DNA of 64,000 nt from Streptomyces sp. WP-1 (GCF_030450125.1 NZ_CP123923.1:3720001-3784000), one strand, 5' to 3'; shown: positions 8,511-18,467, counted from the first letter of the stretch. Notes: generated by a model not told the origin, from the letters alone. A program made the numbers and translations.

Positions 8511-10919
8511 CTACGAAACCACCGCCGCGTCGGCCGAGTTGGCGACCCGTTCGGGGCTCTCCTCGTCGTCGCCGACGGCGATGCCGCGCCGCTTGGAGAT
8601 GTACACGGCCGTGCCGATCACCAGCAGCGCGAGGATCGCGACCCCGATCCGTACGCCGAGGTTCTTGTCATGGCCGTAGGAGAACTTGATCACCGCGGGC
8701 GCGATGAGCAGCGAGACCAGGTTCATGACCTTCAGCAGCGGGTTGATCGCCGGCCCCGCGGTGTCCTTGAAGGGGTCGCCGACCGTGTCGCCGATCACCG
8801 TGGCGGCGTGGGCCTCGCTGCCCTTGCCGCCGTGGTGGCCGTCCTCCACCAGCTTCTTGGCGTTGTCCCAGGCGCCGCCGGAATTGGCGAGGAACACCGC
8901 CATCAGCGTGCCCGCGCCGATCGCGCCGGCGAGGTAGGAGCCGAGCGAGCCGACGCCGAGCGTGAACCCGACGAAGATCGGCGCCATCACCGCGAGCAGA
9001 CCGGGCGTGGCCAGCTCCCGCAGGGCGTCCTTGGTGCAGATGTCGACGACCTTGCCGTACTCGGGCGTCTCCGTGAAGTCCATGATCCCGGGCTTCTCAC
9101 GGAACTGCCGCCGCACCTCGAAGACCACCGAGCCCGCCGACCGCGACACGGCGTTGATGGCCAGTCCGGAGAAGAGGAAGACGACCGCGGCGCCCGCGAT
9201 GAGGCCGACCAGGTTGTTGGGCTGCGAGATGTCCAGGGACAGGCTCAGCGGCGCGCCGGGCCCGCTGAGCTTCTCCCCGACATCCTGCACATTGGTGGTG
9301 ATCGCGTCGCGGTACGACCCGAAGAGCGCCGACGCCGCGAGCACCGCGGTGGCGATCGCGATGCCCTTGGTGATCGCCTTGGTGGTGTTGCCGACCGCGT
9401 CCAGGTTGGTGAGCACCTGCGCGCCCGCGCCCTCGACGTCGCCGGACATCTCGGCGATGCCCTGGGCGTTGTCGGAGACCGGCCCGAAGGTGTCCATGGC
9501 GACGATCACCCCGACCGTGGTGAGCAGGCCGGTGCCGGCCAGCGCGACCGCGAACAGCGCGAGCATGATCGACGTACCGCCGAGCAGGAACGCGCCGTAC
9601 ACACTGAGCGCGATGAGCAGCGCGGTGTAGACGGCCGACTCCAGGCCGAGCGAGATGCCGGACAGAATGACGGTGGCGGGGCCGGTCAGCGAGGTCTTGC
9701 CGATGTCGCGGACCGGGCGCCGGTTGGTCTCGGTGAAGTAGCCGGTCAGCTGCTGGATGACGGCCGCCAGCAGGATGCCGATGGCCACCGCGACCAGGGC
9801 GAGGATCCGGGGATCGCCGTCCTTGGCCTTGATCGCCGCGTCCGTCACTCCGCCGAGGCCGGCGTAGCTCGACGGCAGGTAGACGAAGACGGCGACGGCG
9901 ACCAGCGCGAGGGAGATCACCGCGGAGATGAAGAAGCCGCGGTTGATCGCGGTCATGCCGCTGCGGTCGGAACGCCGGGGAGCGACCGCGAAGATGCCGA
10001 TCATCGCCGTGATCACGCCGATGGCGGGCACCAGCAGCGGGAAGGCGAGCCCGGAGTCGCCGAAGGCGGCCTTGCCGAGGATCAGCGCGGCCACCAGGGT
10101 GACGGCGTACGACTCGAAGAGGTCGGCCGCCATGCCCGCGCAGTCGCCGACGTTGTCGCCCACGTTGTCGGCGATGGTGGCGGCGTTGCGCGGGTCGTCC
10201 TCCGGGATGCCCTGCTCGACCTTGCCGACCAGGTCGGCGCCGACGTCGGCGGCCTTGGTGAAGATGCCGCCGCCGACCCGCATGAACATGGCGATCAGGG
10301 CGGCACCGAGGCCGAAGCCCTCCAGGACCTTCGGCGCGTCGGCGGCGTAGACGAGCACCACACAGGAGGCGCCCAGCAGGCCGAGGCCCACCGTGAACAT
10401 GCCGACGACACCGCCCGTGCGAAATGCGATCTTCATCGCGGTGTGCGAGACGGTCGTGAGATCCTTTTCGGGTTCGCCCTCGCCCGGGGTGGCTTCCCGG
10501 GCCGCGGCGGCGACCCGCACATTGCTGCGTACCGCGAGCCACATGCCGATATAACCGGTGGCGGCCGAGAACACCGCGCCGATCAGGAAGAACACCGAAC
10601 GCCCGGCACGCTGATTCCAGTCGTCCGCGGGCAGCAGCAGAAGCAGGAAGAAGACGACGACGGCGAATACGCCGAGCGTGCGCAGCTGCCGGGCGAGATA
10701 CGCCTTGGCGCCTTCCTGGACCGCTCCGGCGATCTTCTTCATGCTGTCGGTGCCCTCGCCCGCGGCGAGCACCTGGCGCACCAGGATCCCCGCGACCACC
10801 AGCGCGGCGAGGGCTACCGCCGCGATGACGGCCACGATGACCCTGTTGCCGTTGGTGAGTACCGCGGCCGCGAGGTATGTGGGGTGGTCCAACTCAGAGG
10901 GGTGAGAAAGCCCCGCCAT
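8511..10919 (-). CDS. hppA: Membrane-bound proton-translocating pyrophosphatase
   Basis: An 802-residue integral membrane H+-PPase that couples pyrophosphate hydrolysis to proton pumping. Start ATG 10919 follows AAGGAGG. The many transmembrane segments surround the signature AADVGADLVGKVEQG, the acidic loop EDDPRN/ADNVGDNVGD that binds Mg-PPi, and the C-terminal DTVGDPFKDTAGPA. The sequence GNTTKA, with Lys where potassium-dependent enzymes have Ala, marks the K+-independent class. It stands alone between two strong hairpins, so it is probably monocistronic. Confidence 0.97.
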   Translation of the reverse strand: MAGLSHPSELDHPTYLAAAVLTNGNRVIVAVIAAVALAALVVAGILVRQVLAAGEGTDSMKKIAGAVQEGAKAYLARQLRTLGVFAVVVFFLLLLLPADDWNQRAGRSVFFLIGAVFSAATGYIGMWLAVRSNVRVAAAAREATPGEGEPEKDLTTVSHTAMKIAFRTGGVVGMFTVGLGLLGASCVVLVYAADAPKVLEGFGLGAALIAMFMRVGGGIFTKAADVGADLVGKVEQGIPEDDPRNAATIADNVGDNVGDCAGMAADLFESYAVTLVAALILGKAAFGDSGLAFPLLVPAIGVITAMIGIFAVAPRRSDRSGMTAINRGFFISAVISLALVAVAVFVYLPSSYAGLGGVTDAAIKAKDGDPRILALVAVAIGILLAAVIQQLTGYFTETNRRPVRDIGKTSLTGPATVILSGISLGLESAVYTALLIALSVYGAFLLGGTSIMLALFAVALAGTGLLTTVGVIVAMDTFGPVSDNAQGIAEMSGDVEGAGAQVLTNLDAVGNTTKAITKGIAIATAVLAASALFGSYRDAITTNVQDVGEKLSGPGAPLSLSLDISQPNNLVGLIAGAAVVFLFSGLAINAVSRSAGSVVFEVRRQFREKPGIMDFTETPEYGKVVDICTKDALRELATPGLLAVMAPIFVGFTLGVGSLGSYLAGAIGAGTLMAVFLANSGGAWDNAKKLVEDGHHGGKGSEAHAATVIGDTVGDPFKDTAGPAINPLLKVMNLVSLLIAPAVIKFSYGHDKNLGVRIGVAILALLVIGTAVYISKRRGIAVGDDEESPERVANSADAAVVS

Positions 10920-11180
10920 TCGTCCTCCTTGACGCTTGGGCTGAGCTCAAGATGTGGACGGATTGTAGGTACCCCTGAGTGATGTCAAAAGAGCACGGTA
11001 AACGAAATCGGCCTGCCCGCTACGGTCTGCGAACTCGAAAGAAGTAATGCCTCAAAAGCATTGACGGATGCCGTCGGTCCCATTGAACCTTGATCGAATT
11101 GACCCTTGATCAAATGATACGGCTATTGATCGTGAATTTCTTCACGAATTCCGGAGGCGGCGGAAATGATCTGCCCGAAA
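10920..11180. other. AT-richer upstream region of hppA
   Basis: This gap is notably AT-rich for the chromosome. It holds three TTGATC motifs (about 11092-11131) and a small inverted repeat CGTGAA/TTCACG (about 11131-11146). These could form the hppA control region. No protein gene is apparent. The bldG-operon terminator closes the gap at 11181. Confidence 0.4.
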
Positions 11181-11218
11181 CACGATCAGGGCCCTGCCGG
11201 AGCAGGGCCCTGATCGTG
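11181..11218 (-). terminator. Strong hairpin terminator after the anti-sigma gene
   Basis: A perfect 17-bp stem (CACGATCAGGGCCCTGC, 11181-11197; complement 11202-11218) with a 4-nt loop CGGA. It follows the stop of the anti-sigma factor gene and insulates hppA. Confidence 0.9.
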
Positions 11219-11262
11219 TGTTCGTGTTCTTCGGGCGGCGGTGTCGGCCGCACACGCCGGGG

Positions 11263-11700
11263 TCAGCCGACGGGGACCGCCGGCGGGGCGGCGGGCCAGG
11301 TCATGCGGATCAGTCCGCCGTTCTTCCCGGTGGTGACCTCGACGTCGTCCACGAGGCCGCTGATGACCGCGAGGCCCATCTCGTCCTCCTCGGCCTCCAC
11401 GTCCGCGTCCGCCGCCGCGCCCCCGGCCACCCGCTCGGCGGGGACCGCGTGCGGGGCTTCGTCGCCGACCTCGATGGAGAACTGTTTCTCCTCCTCGATC
11501 AGCGCCACCTTCACCGGCGCGTCGATGCCGCCGACCTGGTGGAGCCCCACGGCACGGGAGCACGCCTCGCCCACGGCGAGCCGCACCTCGTCCAGGACGG
11601 CCTCGTCCACTCCGGCCCTGCGCGCCACCGCGGCCGCCACCAGCCGGGCGGTCCTGACGTGCTCGGGCAGCGCGCTGAAGCGGAGTTCGACGGTGGCCAT
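11263..11700 (-). CDS. Anti-sigma factor, RsbW/SpoIIAB-type ATP-binding protein
   Basis: A 145-residue serine-kinase-type anti-sigma factor with the HATPase_c_2 fold. Residues 33-50 (DEAVLDEVRLAVGEACSR) contain the N-box with its conserved Glu/Cys pattern. A later DEMGLAVISGLVDDVEV forms the G1-like nucleotide region. It sits about 200 bases downstream of bldG on the same strand and shares its terminator, so the pair is a partner-switching module: BldG should bind this protein when unphosphorylated and be phosphorylated by it or by a related kinase. The acidic insert AADADVEAEEDE (about 96-107) is unusual. Confidence 0.88.
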   Translation of the reverse strand: MATVELRFSALPEHVRTARLVAAAVARRAGVDEAVLDEVRLAVGEACSRAVGLHQVGGIDAPVKVALIEEEKQFSIEVGDEAPHAVPAERVAGGAAADADVEAEEDEMGLAVISGLVDDVEVTTGKNGGLIRMTWPAAPPAVPVG

Positions 11701-11903
11701 GCATCCCCCTCACGACTACGGGACTGCGGTCGGACGGGCTCGCCGGGCCCGCCCCTCATGAACTTCGTTACCCGGATCCGCCGGGGCACACCCGGCACCG
11801 CCCCCCACGGGGTGCGAGACGGGCGACAACGGCCGGAAACAGGCACGACCGACCGGCGGCCCCACCGCGGGCACAGACCGGCGGCAGGGTCGACCGGACG
11901 GGA

Positions 11904-12245
11904 TCAGTCGGTGGCCGCCACCGCTTCCTCGACCGAGGTGTGGATCGGGAACACCTTGGTGAGGCCGGTGATACGGAAGATCTTGAGAATGCGCTCCTGG
12001 TTGCAGACCAGGCGCAGCGAGCCCTCATGGGCCCGCACTCGCTTCAGGCCGCCGACCAGCACGCCGAGTCCGGTGGAGTCGAGGAAGTCCACGCCCTCCA
12101 TGTCGACGACAAGATGGAAATTGCCGTCGTTCACCAGCTCGACCAGCTGCTCGCGCAGCTTGGGCGCGGTGTATACATCGATTTCGCCACCGACCTCGAC
12201 GACCGTACGATCGCCGACGGTACGGGTCGACAGGGACAGGTCCAC
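11904..12245 (-). CDS. bldG: Anti-anti-sigma factor BldG
   Basis: A 113-residue STAS-domain regulator needed in Streptomyces for aerial hyphae and antibiotic production. It starts at GTG 12245 behind GGAGGATCC. The phosphorylated serine is Ser57 in FLDSTGLG (54-61). The protein ([18 protein letters not shown]...) matches BldG as I know it over its full length. It is followed by the anti-sigma gene and diverges from the helicase gene, leaving under 100 bases to the proposed helicase start. Phosphorylation state, rather than sequence features visible here, controls its activity. Confidence 0.96.
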   Translation of the reverse strand: MDLSLSTRTVGDRTVVEVGGEIDVYTAPKLREQLVELVNDGNFHLVVDMEGVDFLDSTGLGVLVGGLKRVRAHEGSLRLVCNQERILKIFRITGLTKVFPIHTSVEEAVAATD

Positions 12246-12326
12246 GGATCCTCCAGCACCTTGCTATCGAGCGGTCGCCCCTCGGGCACCTTGGCTTGCG
12301 GCCCCCGGGACGCAACGCCAGCCGCG

Positions 12327-14822
12327 ATGGCATTCAATCACTTACCGGCCTGCGTGCACGACGCCTTGACCCCATTGTCCGTCACGCCAGTGACACACTC
12401 GGTGCCGATGGCCAAGAATCACCGATCCGATCGACCCGTGCCGGACCCGGCGTCCCGCCCGTCCCCGGCCGCTGTCCTGGGCGGACTCGCCTCCGGTCCG
12501 AGCCGGGCTGCGCGCATCACTCATACGGAGCACTTGCCCCCGCGCGCGGGTCGGCATGCCGTCTGGCCCGACCGGATTCGGGCCGAGGTGATCGCGGCCG
12601 TGCGGGAGTGCGGCATCGAGCATCCCTGGGCCCACCAGGCGCTGGCCGCCGAGCACGCCCTGGACGGCGATTCGGTGGTCGTCGCCACCGGCACCGCCTC
12701 CGGCAAGTCCCTCGCGTATCTCGTCCCCGTGCTGTCCACCCTTCTGGAGGGTTCGAAGGCGCCGAACGGCCGAGGGGCCACCGCGCTGTACCTCTCCCCC
12801 ACCAAGGCGCTCGCGGCGGACCAGTGCCGATCGGTGAAGGAACTTTCACAACCGCTGGGCACCGCGGTCCGCCCCGCCGTGTACGACGGCGACACCCCGT
12901 ACGAGGAACGCGAGTGGGTACGCCAGTACGCCAACTACGTCCTCACCAACCCCGACATGCTGCATCGCGGGATATTGCCCTCCCACCCGCGCTGGTCCTC
13001 CTTCCTGAAGTCGCTGAAGTACGTCGTCATCGACGAGTGCCACACCTACCGGGGCGTCTTCGGCTCGCACGTCGCCCAGGTGCTGCGCCGGCTGCGCCGC
13101 GTCTGCGCCCGTTACGGCTCCTCCCCGGTCTTCCTGCTGGCCTCCGCGACCGCCGCCGAGCCCGCCGTCGCCGCCCGGCGGCTGACCGGCCTGCCGGTGG
13201 TGGAGGTCGCCGACGACGCCTCCCCGCGCGGCGAGCTGGTCTTCGCCCTGTGGGAGCCTCCGCTCACCGAACTGCACGGCGAGAAGGGCGCGCCCGTACG
13301 GCGCACCGCCACCGCCGAGACCGCCGACCTGCTGACCGACCTGACCGTGCGGGGCGTGCGCTCGGTCGCCTTCGTACGCTCCCGGCGCGGCGCCGAGCTG
13401 ATCTCGGTGATCGCCCAGGAGAAACTGGCCGAGGTCGACCGCTCCCTGGTCCACCGGGTCGCGGCCTACCGGGGCGGCTACCTCCCCGAGGAGCGCCGCG
13501 CCCTGGAACGCGCCCTGCACTCCGGGGAACTCCTCGGGCTCGCCGCCACCACGGCCCTGGAACTGGGCGTGGACGTCTCCGGCCTCGACGCGGTGGTGAT
13601 CTGCGGCTACCCGGGCACCAGGGCCTCCCTGTGGCAGCAGGCGGGCCGCGCGGGCCGTTCCGGGCAGGGCGCCCTCGCGGTCCTCGTCGCCCGGGACGAT
13701 CCGCTGGACACCTTCCTCGTCCACCATCCGGAGGCCCTGTTCGACCGGCCGGTGGAGTCGACCGTCCTCGACCCCGACAACCCCTACGTCCTCGCCCCGC
13801 ACCTGTGCGCCGCCGCCGCGGAACTCCCGCTGACCGAGGAGGACCTCGAACTGTTCGGTCCCGCCTGCGCGGACGTGCTGCCGCAGCTGGAGGCCGCGAA
13901 GCTGCTGCGCCGGCGGATCCGGGCCTGGCACTGGACCCGCCGGGAACGGGCCGCCGACCTCACCGACATCCGCGGCGGGGGCGGACGGCCGGTGCAGATC
14001 GTGGAGGAGGGCACGGGGCGCCTGCTCGGCACGGTCGACGAGGCCGCCGCGCACTCCGCCGTCCACGAGGGCGCGGTCCACCTCCACCAGGGCCGCACCT
14101 ATCTGGTGCGCTCCCTCGACCTCGCGGACTCGGTCGCCCTGGTGGAACAGGCCGACCCGCCGTACTCGACGGTCGCCCGCGACACCACCGCCATCTCCGT
14201 CCTGGAGACCGACACCGAGATCCCCTGGGGCGCGGGCCGGCTCTGCTACGGCTCCGTCGAGGTCACCAACCAGGTGGTCTCCTTCCTGCGGCGGCGCCTG
14301 CTCACCGGCGAGGTGCTGGGCGAGACGAAGCTCGACCTGCCGCCTCGAACGCTGCGGACCCGCGCGGTGTGGTGGACGGTCACCGAGGACCAGCTGGACG
14401 AGGCACGGATCAGCCCGGAGATCCTCGGCGGCTCCCTGCACGCCGCCGAGCACGCCTCCATCGGCATGCTGCCGCTCTTCGCGACCTGCGACCGCTGGGA
14501 CATCGGCGGTGTCTCCGTCCCGCTGCATCCCGACACCCTCCTTCCGACGGTCTTCGTGTACGACGGCCACCCCGGCGGCGCGGGCTTCGCCGAGCGCGCC
14601 TTCCACACCGCCCGCGCCTGGCTCACCGCCACCCGCGAGGCCATCGCCTCCTGCGAGTGCGACGCCGGCTGCCCCTCCTGCATCCAGTCCCCCAAGTGCG
14701 GCAACGGCAACGACCCCCTCCACAAACGCGGTGCGGTCCGCCTCCTGACAACCCTGCTGCGCGAAGCACCGGATCCCCCGGAGGAGGGGGCCGGGGCGGG
14801 AACGGAAGCCGCGTCGGCTTAG
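12327..14822 (+). CDS. DEAD/DEAH helicase with C-terminal DUF1998 zinc cluster (MrfA/YprA type)
   Basis: A superfamily 2 helicase of 831 residues. RecA-like domain 1 carries the Walker A TGTASGKS and box II VIDECHTYRG; domain 2 carries RGGYLPEERRALERAL and the QQAGRAGRSGQG arginine-finger motif. The C-terminus is the DUF1998 module with four cysteines, CECDAGCPSCIQSPKCGNGN, as in the MrfA/YprA family, which in Bacillus acts in mitomycin repair. The start at ATG 12327 (MAFNHLPACV) is preferred; an internal ATG at 12408 (MAKNHRSD) is the alternative. Divergent from bldG, so both promoters must lie in a short interval. Confidence 0.88.
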   Translation: MAFNHLPACVHDALTPLSVTPVTHSVPMAKNHRSDRPVPDPASRPSPAAVLGGLASGPSRAARITHTEHLPPRAGRHAVWPDRIRAEVIAAVRECGIEHPWAHQALAAEHALDGDSVVVATGTASGKSLAYLVPVLSTLLEGSKAPNGRGATALYLSPTKALAADQCRSVKELSQPLGTAVRPAVYDGDTPYEEREWVRQYANYVLTNPDMLHRGILPSHPRWSSFLKSLKYVVIDECHTYRGVFGSHVAQVLRRLRRVCARYGSSPVFLLASATAAEPAVAARRLTGLPVVEVADDASPRGELVFALWEPPLTELHGEKGAPVRRTATAETADLLTDLTVRGVRSVAFVRSRRGAELISVIAQEKLAEVDRSLVHRVAAYRGGYLPEERRALERALHSGELLGLAATTALELGVDVSGLDAVVICGYPGTRASLWQQAGRAGRSGQGALAVLVARDDPLDTFLVHHPEALFDRPVESTVLDPDNPYVLAPHLCAAAAELPLTEEDLELFGPACADVLPQLEAAKLLRRRIRAWHWTRRERAADLTDIRGGGGRPVQIVEEGTGRLLGTVDEAAAHSAVHEGAVHLHQGRTYLVRSLDLADSVALVEQADPPYSTVARDTTAISVLETDTEIPWGAGRLCYGSVEVTNQVVSFLRRRLLTGEVLGETKLDLPPRTLRTRAVWWTVTEDQLDEARISPEILGGSLHAAEHASIGMLPLFATCDRWDIGGVSVPLHPDTLLPTVFVYDGHPGGAGFAERAFHTARAWLTATREAIASCECDAGCPSCIQSPKCGNGNDPLHKRGAVRLLTTLLREAPDPPEEGAGAGTEAASA

Positions 14823-15637
14823 GGGCGGGGACCCGGGGGCCGGGGGCTGACGGGTGGGAATGGGAAGCGGAGACGGGTGAGGGTGCCGGCAACTGACGGG
14901 TAGGGAGCGGGGAGCGGGGGGGCTGGGGAGCGGGGGGCTGATGGGCGTGGACCGGGGGCGAGTGGGAGCGGCCGGGAGTGGGCAGGCCGGACGCTCCGGT
15001 AGCGCCGGTGGCCCTGGTGGCGGCGGGCGGAGGGGTCCGGAGATCGGCAGGTTGGTGAGGTGGATTGGGTGGGCCGGAAGCCTCGGTGGCACCGGTGGCA
15101 CCGGTGGCGGCGAGCTGAGTGGCCAGGGGTCCGGAGATCGGCAGGCCGGTGAGGTGGGTTCGGTGGGCCGGAGGCGGGTGCGGGCGAACGGTGAGCCCAG
15201 GGCAAGGGAGGGTCGAGGGGGCAGGGGAGGGCGAGGTCAAGGAACAGCCGAGCCGGGAGTCAGCAGGCCCTGGAACCGCCGCCCGGATGCCGCTGGGCGT
15301 CCGCACCCGGCCCCACGTCACAGGCTGCGGCTGTGGCCGGTCCAGGGCTACGGGCTGGGCACTGACACGGCGGGGTGGGGCGGGGCGGGGCAGAGCGAGG
15401 GCCGTGAGGGCTCCGCCGGCACCCGCGTCATCGGCCTCCAGTACGGCGTGTGGGCGGATCGAAGACTGCGGGCCAGCCAAACCGTACGGCGGGGCGAGGC
15501 GGGGGCCGGTGACCGCTCCGCCCGGCACCCGCGTCACCGGCCCCCAGTACGGCATATGGCGGATCGGGAACTGCGGGCCGGTCAACCGGCACAGCGGGGT
15601 GAGGCGGGGCCGGTGAGCGCTCCGCCCGGCGCCCGCG
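14823..15637. other. Repeat-rich intergenic region without a recognised gene
   Basis: Eight hundred bases of very G-rich DNA between the helicase gene and the Tad operon. It contains two families of degenerate tandem repeats (listed separately). Open frames cross it on both strands but consist of Pro/Arg/Gly-rich translations without protein character, so no gene is called. Confidence 0.6.
15036..15175. repeat. Degenerate tandem repeat, period about 94 bp
   Basis: The phrase TCCGGAGATCGGCAGG begins at 15036 and again at 15130, followed both times by a near-copy of GTGAGGTGG(A/G)TT(G/C)GGTGGGCC. A third, weaker start precedes it. Non-coding. Confidence 0.75.
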
Positions 15638-15720
15638 TCATCGGCTTCCCGGGCCGGGCTGTGCCGGGTCGGGAGACTGCGGGCCGGGTGCCGGCAAGGC
15701 GGAACGCGGCGGGGCGAAAG
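15411..15720. repeat. Degenerate tandem repeat, period about 105 bp, three units
   Basis: Units begin CTCCGCC(C)GGC(A/G)CCCGCGTCA at 15411, 15516 and 15620 and share ACTGCGGGCC further in. The third unit runs into the last codons of the minus-strand TadE-like gene, so that gene's Pro-rich C-terminus has probably been built from repeat DNA. Confidence 0.75.
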
Positions 15721-16174
15721 CGAAGGTCGGTGGGCCGGCCGGGCCCGCTCTGGAGCGGACCTCCGCCGTGAACGGGCCGCTTCCCGAGACCGCGGTCACG
15801 TCCGCGATCTCGCCCTCCACCGCGCAGCGCACCAGCCGAACCTCCTGCGCCGACGCCGCGCGGCCGGCCAGCGCGCAGGCCGCCTCGCCGCCCGCCGCCC
15901 AGTGGTCCGCGGCCGCGAGCGCCGCCAGATCCGCGCCGCCCGCCGCCCGGTGCCGGACGGTGACGGCGTGCCCCAGCGCCAGCACCGCGCCGAACACCAC
16001 GCAGAGCACCGCGATCGCCCCGAGACTCCAGACGGTGGCGGAACCCCGGTCGGAGCCGTACCGGCCCGCCGTGCGCCGAGCCAGGGCCCAAGTCCGAGTC
16101 CCGCCCCGAGCGCGCGCCGGAGCCCGGCCCCAGCCGCTCGCCCGTACCCGCGCCCGCGCCGCCTGCCGCTTCAC
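15638..16174 (-). CDS. TadE-like/Rv3654c-family helper of the Tad system
   Basis: A 178-residue protein. GTG 16174 overlaps the upstream TadE-like stop in a GTGA junction, which fixes the start. After an Arg/Ala-rich leader comes GSATVWSLGAIAVLCVVFGAVL, the single N-terminal helix typical of these secreted pseudopilin-like proteins, then a compact domain with two cysteines (ACALAG..., RLVRCAV). The last about 35 residues are Pro/Ala-rich and derive from a tandem repeat. It is the last gene of the Tad operon; likely membrane or secreted. Confidence 0.8.
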   Translation of the reverse strand: MKRQAARARVRASGWGRAPARARGGTRTWALARRTAGRYGSDRGSATVWSLGAIAVLCVVFGAVLALGHAVTVRHRAAGGADLAALAAADHWAAGGEAACALAGRAASAQEVRLVRCAVEGEIADVTAVSGSGPFTAEVRSRAGPAGPPTFAFAPPRSALPAPGPQSPDPAQPGPGSR

Positions 16175-16545
16175 GGACCCGCCCCCTGCCCTCCGACCGT
16201 CTCCTCGGCCAACGCCACCGCCTCCTCGCGGAGTTCGAAGGGCAGACCGCTGAGCACCGGCGGTCTCGCCACCACCGTCACCCGGACCTGGTCGCCCTCT
16301 CGTCCGACCGTCACCCGGGCCCCGCCCGGTGCTGCCTGGCGGGTCACCGACAGCACCGTGGCGGGCGGGTCCTGGCGGGCGGCGGACCGGGCGCCCACGC
16401 GGGCCGCGTCCACGCACCGGATCTGCGCCGCCGCCATGAGCAGCGCCCAGACCAGCGCCATCGTGAACGCCACCAGCACGCACAGCACCATGGCCGCCTC
16501 CGCCGTCACGAAGCCCCGGTCCGAGCCCCGTTCACATCCGCGCAC
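16171..16545 (-). CDS. TadE-like pseudopilin
   Basis: A 124-residue protein whose N-terminus (DRGFVTAEAAMVLCVLVAFTMALVWALL) is a TadE/type IV pilin-like motif: a short basic leader, a glutamate at position +5 of the processed helix, then one membrane helix. The rest is a small beta-rich domain. Start GTG 16545 overlaps the end of the DUF4244 gene; an internal GTG (VTAEAAMV) is possible. It belongs to the same minus-strand operon as TadA, B and C and probably supplies a minor pilin subunit. Confidence 0.8.
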   Translation of the reverse strand: MRGCERGSDRGFVTAEAAMVLCVLVAFTMALVWALLMAAAQIRCVDAARVGARSAARQDPPATVLSVTRQAAPGGARVTVGREGDQVRVTVVARPPVLSGLPFELREEAVALAEETVGGQGAGP

Positions 16546-16732
16546 TGAGGGCCTTCTTCACGATGGACTGGAGCTCCGCCCGGACCTCGCCGCTGGTGAC
16601 GACCTCGTAGAGCAGCAAGGCGAATCCGACGGCCGCGATGATCCCCATCGCGTACTCGGAGGTCACCATTCCGGAGTCCCTACGGCACACCCGCCGCACC
16701 CCGGCCAGCACTTCGGCGATCTTCTTTTTCAT
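16532..16732 (-). CDS. DUF4244 small pilin-like protein
   Basis: A 66-residue protein beginning MKKKIAEVLAGVRRV. ATG 16732 was chosen for the GGGAGTTGG ribosome site; a longer start ([11 protein letters not shown]) exists 21 bases upstream. The core RRDSGMVTSEYAMGIIAAVGFALLLYEVV resembles a Flp-type major pilin: a charged leader, a Glu early in the helix and one hydrophobic segment. Being the shortest and most pilin-like protein in the operon, it is the best candidate for the main fibre subunit. Confidence 0.8.
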   Translation of the reverse strand: MKKKIAEVLAGVRRVCRRDSGMVTSEYAMGIIAAVGFALLLYEVVTSGEVRAELQSIVKKALSARM

Positions 16733-16799
16733 TCCAACTCCCATGACATCCATGTCTGTTCTCGCGTTTTCCGTCTCGGTGTCTGCCTGCCGCCGCCCC

Positions 16800-17579
16800 T
16801 CACCTCCCCGCCATCACCCCTCCCGCCAGCCCGATCACCACGGGCAGCACCCCGAGCGCGACGAAGGCGGGCAGGAAGCACAGCCCCACCGGCGCGGAGA
16901 TCAGGACGGCCGCCCGCCGCGCCCGTGCCGTCGCGGTGCGGCCCCATTCCGCGCGGGTGTCCGAGGCGATACGGGCCACCGGGGCGGCGGCGGGCAGTCC
17001 GGACTCGTCGGCCCGCTCCAGCAGCCGCGCCAGGGCACCCGCGCCCGGCAGCGCGGCGAGCCCGCGCCACGCGTCCGACGGTGTGCCGCCGAGCCGTACC
17101 TCCGCCGCGCCCCGCGCCAGCGCCTGTCCGACGGGACCGCCCAGGGCCTCCCCCACCGCCTGCGCGGCGACGACGGGCCCGGCACCGGCCGCGATGCAGG
17201 CCGCCAGCAGATCGGCGGCGAGCGGCAGTTGGCGAGCAGCCTCGGCGGCGTCGGCGGGAGCCGCCCCAGCCGCCGCCACCTGCCCCGCCCGCCAGCGCCA
17301 GAGCACGGCACCGACGCCGAGCCCCAGCAGCGCCCCGACGGCCCCGCCGACCAGCACCCACACCCCGCCCGCCGCGCCCACGGGCGGCAGCCAGCGCCGT
17401 ACCGTGTCCGGGACCGCCGACCGCGGCTTCTCCGCCACCGGTTTCGGCCCCAGCAGTCCGGCCGCCCGCTGCCGCGCCCGGCGTGCCCGCCGCGCCGACA
17501 CCACCAGCCGGCCTCCCCAGCCGAGCGCCACCGCCACGGCCACGGCCGTCCCCAGCCTGTGCACGACATCCCCGCTCAC
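16800..17579 (-). CDS. Tad secretion membrane protein, TadC/GspF-like
   Basis: A 259-residue inner-membrane platform protein starting at GTG 17579 behind AAGGAGG. Three or four hydrophobic segments flank a cytoplasmic helical domain ([28 protein letters not shown] and similar) of the type II secretion F fold. The C-terminus ends in two helices ([24 protein letters not shown]). With the TadB-like protein it should form the base on which the TadA ATPase acts. Confidence 0.82.
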   Translation of the reverse strand: MSGDVVHRLGTAVAVAVALGWGGRLVVSARRARRARQRAAGLLGPKPVAEKPRSAVPDTVRRWLPPVGAAGGVWVLVGGAVGALLGLGVGAVLWRWRAGQVAAAGAAPADAAEAARQLPLAADLLAACIAAGAGPVVAAQAVGEALGGPVGQALARGAAEVRLGGTPSDAWRGLAALPGAGALARLLERADESGLPAAAPVARIASDTRAEWGRTATARARRAAVLISAPVGLCFLPAFVALGVLPVVIGLAGGVMAGR

Positions 17580-17614
17580 GTCCTCACGCCTCCTTTCGTG
17601 TCCCCTCCCTCGCC

Positions 17615-18466
17615 TCACGCCGCCCCCGCTCCCCGCACGATCCGCGCCGACCACCACAGCCCGGCCGTCTCGAACACGGCGCCGATCAGCAGGCAGCCGA
17701 GGCCGGGTCCGCTGTGCAGGAGGACCCGCAGCGGGGCGGCGCCCATGGCCGCACCGAGGAGGAGACCCAAGGCGGGGAGGGCGGCGAGGAGGACGGCGGT
17801 GGCCCTGGCACCGGCGAGTTGGGCACGCAGGTCGGCGCGTTGGTCCCGTTCGGCGCGCAGGGCGCCGTCCAGCCGGTCGAGTCCGGCCGCGAGTCCCGCG
17901 CCCTGGTCGACGGCCACCCGCCAGCACGCGGCCAGTCCGAGCAGCCCCTCGGCACCCGGCTGCCGGGCCGCCACGGCGAGGGCACCGGGCACATCCCCGC
18001 CGAAGCGGGCCGCCGCGACCACGGCCGCCTGTGCCTCGCCGAGCCCGCCCGAGTCCCGCGCCGCCCGCAGCAGCGCCTCGCCGGGCTGCCGTCCGGCCCG
18101 CACCTCACCGGCGCAGACCCCGCACAGGGAGATCACTTGGTCCACCCGCCGCTCCCGGGCGCGTCCCGCCTCCCCGGCCAGCCGCACCCGGCGCAGCACG
18201 GGCACCCCGGCCGCCCCCGCGACGGCCGGAAGCACCGAGCCGCCCAGCAGCGCGAGCAGCAGCCCGGCGGCCAGGGCCCACCACTCGGCTCCCCAACGGT
18301 CGCGCAACCGCCGTAACGCGGAGACGAGTTGATCCTGGACCGACGGCCCGGCCCCCGGTCCCGTGTCCCCGGCCAGCAGCAGCCGTGCCCGCCGCACCCC
18401 GTGGTGCCGCTCGCACAGCAGCCACCCCAGCGCGGCCAGACAGACCAGCGCGGCCCCCATCGCCAT
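17615..18466 (-). CDS. Tad secretion membrane protein, TadB-like
   Basis: A 283-residue paralogue of the TadC-like protein. It starts at ATG 18466 just below the TadA stop and reads [24 protein letters not shown], a first membrane helix; further helices lie at [14 protein letters not shown] and at the C-terminus. The central cytoplasmic GspF-type domain contains [23 protein letters not shown]. Same operon, minus strand, almost no spacing to TadA, so translation is probably coupled. Confidence 0.82.
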   Translation of the reverse strand: MAMGAALVCLAALGWLLCERHHGVRRARLLLAGDTGPGAGPSVQDQLVSALRRLRDRWGAEWWALAAGLLLALLGGSVLPAVAGAAGVPVLRRVRLAGEAGRARERRVDQVISLCGVCAGEVRAGRQPGEALLRAARDSGGLGEAQAAVVAAARFGGDVPGALAVAARQPGAEGLLGLAACWRVAVDQGAGLAAGLDRLDGALRAERDQRADLRAQLAGARATAVLLAALPALGLLLGAAMGAAPLRVLLHSGPGLGCLLIGAVFETAGLWWSARIVRGAGAA

Positions 18467-18467
18467 C

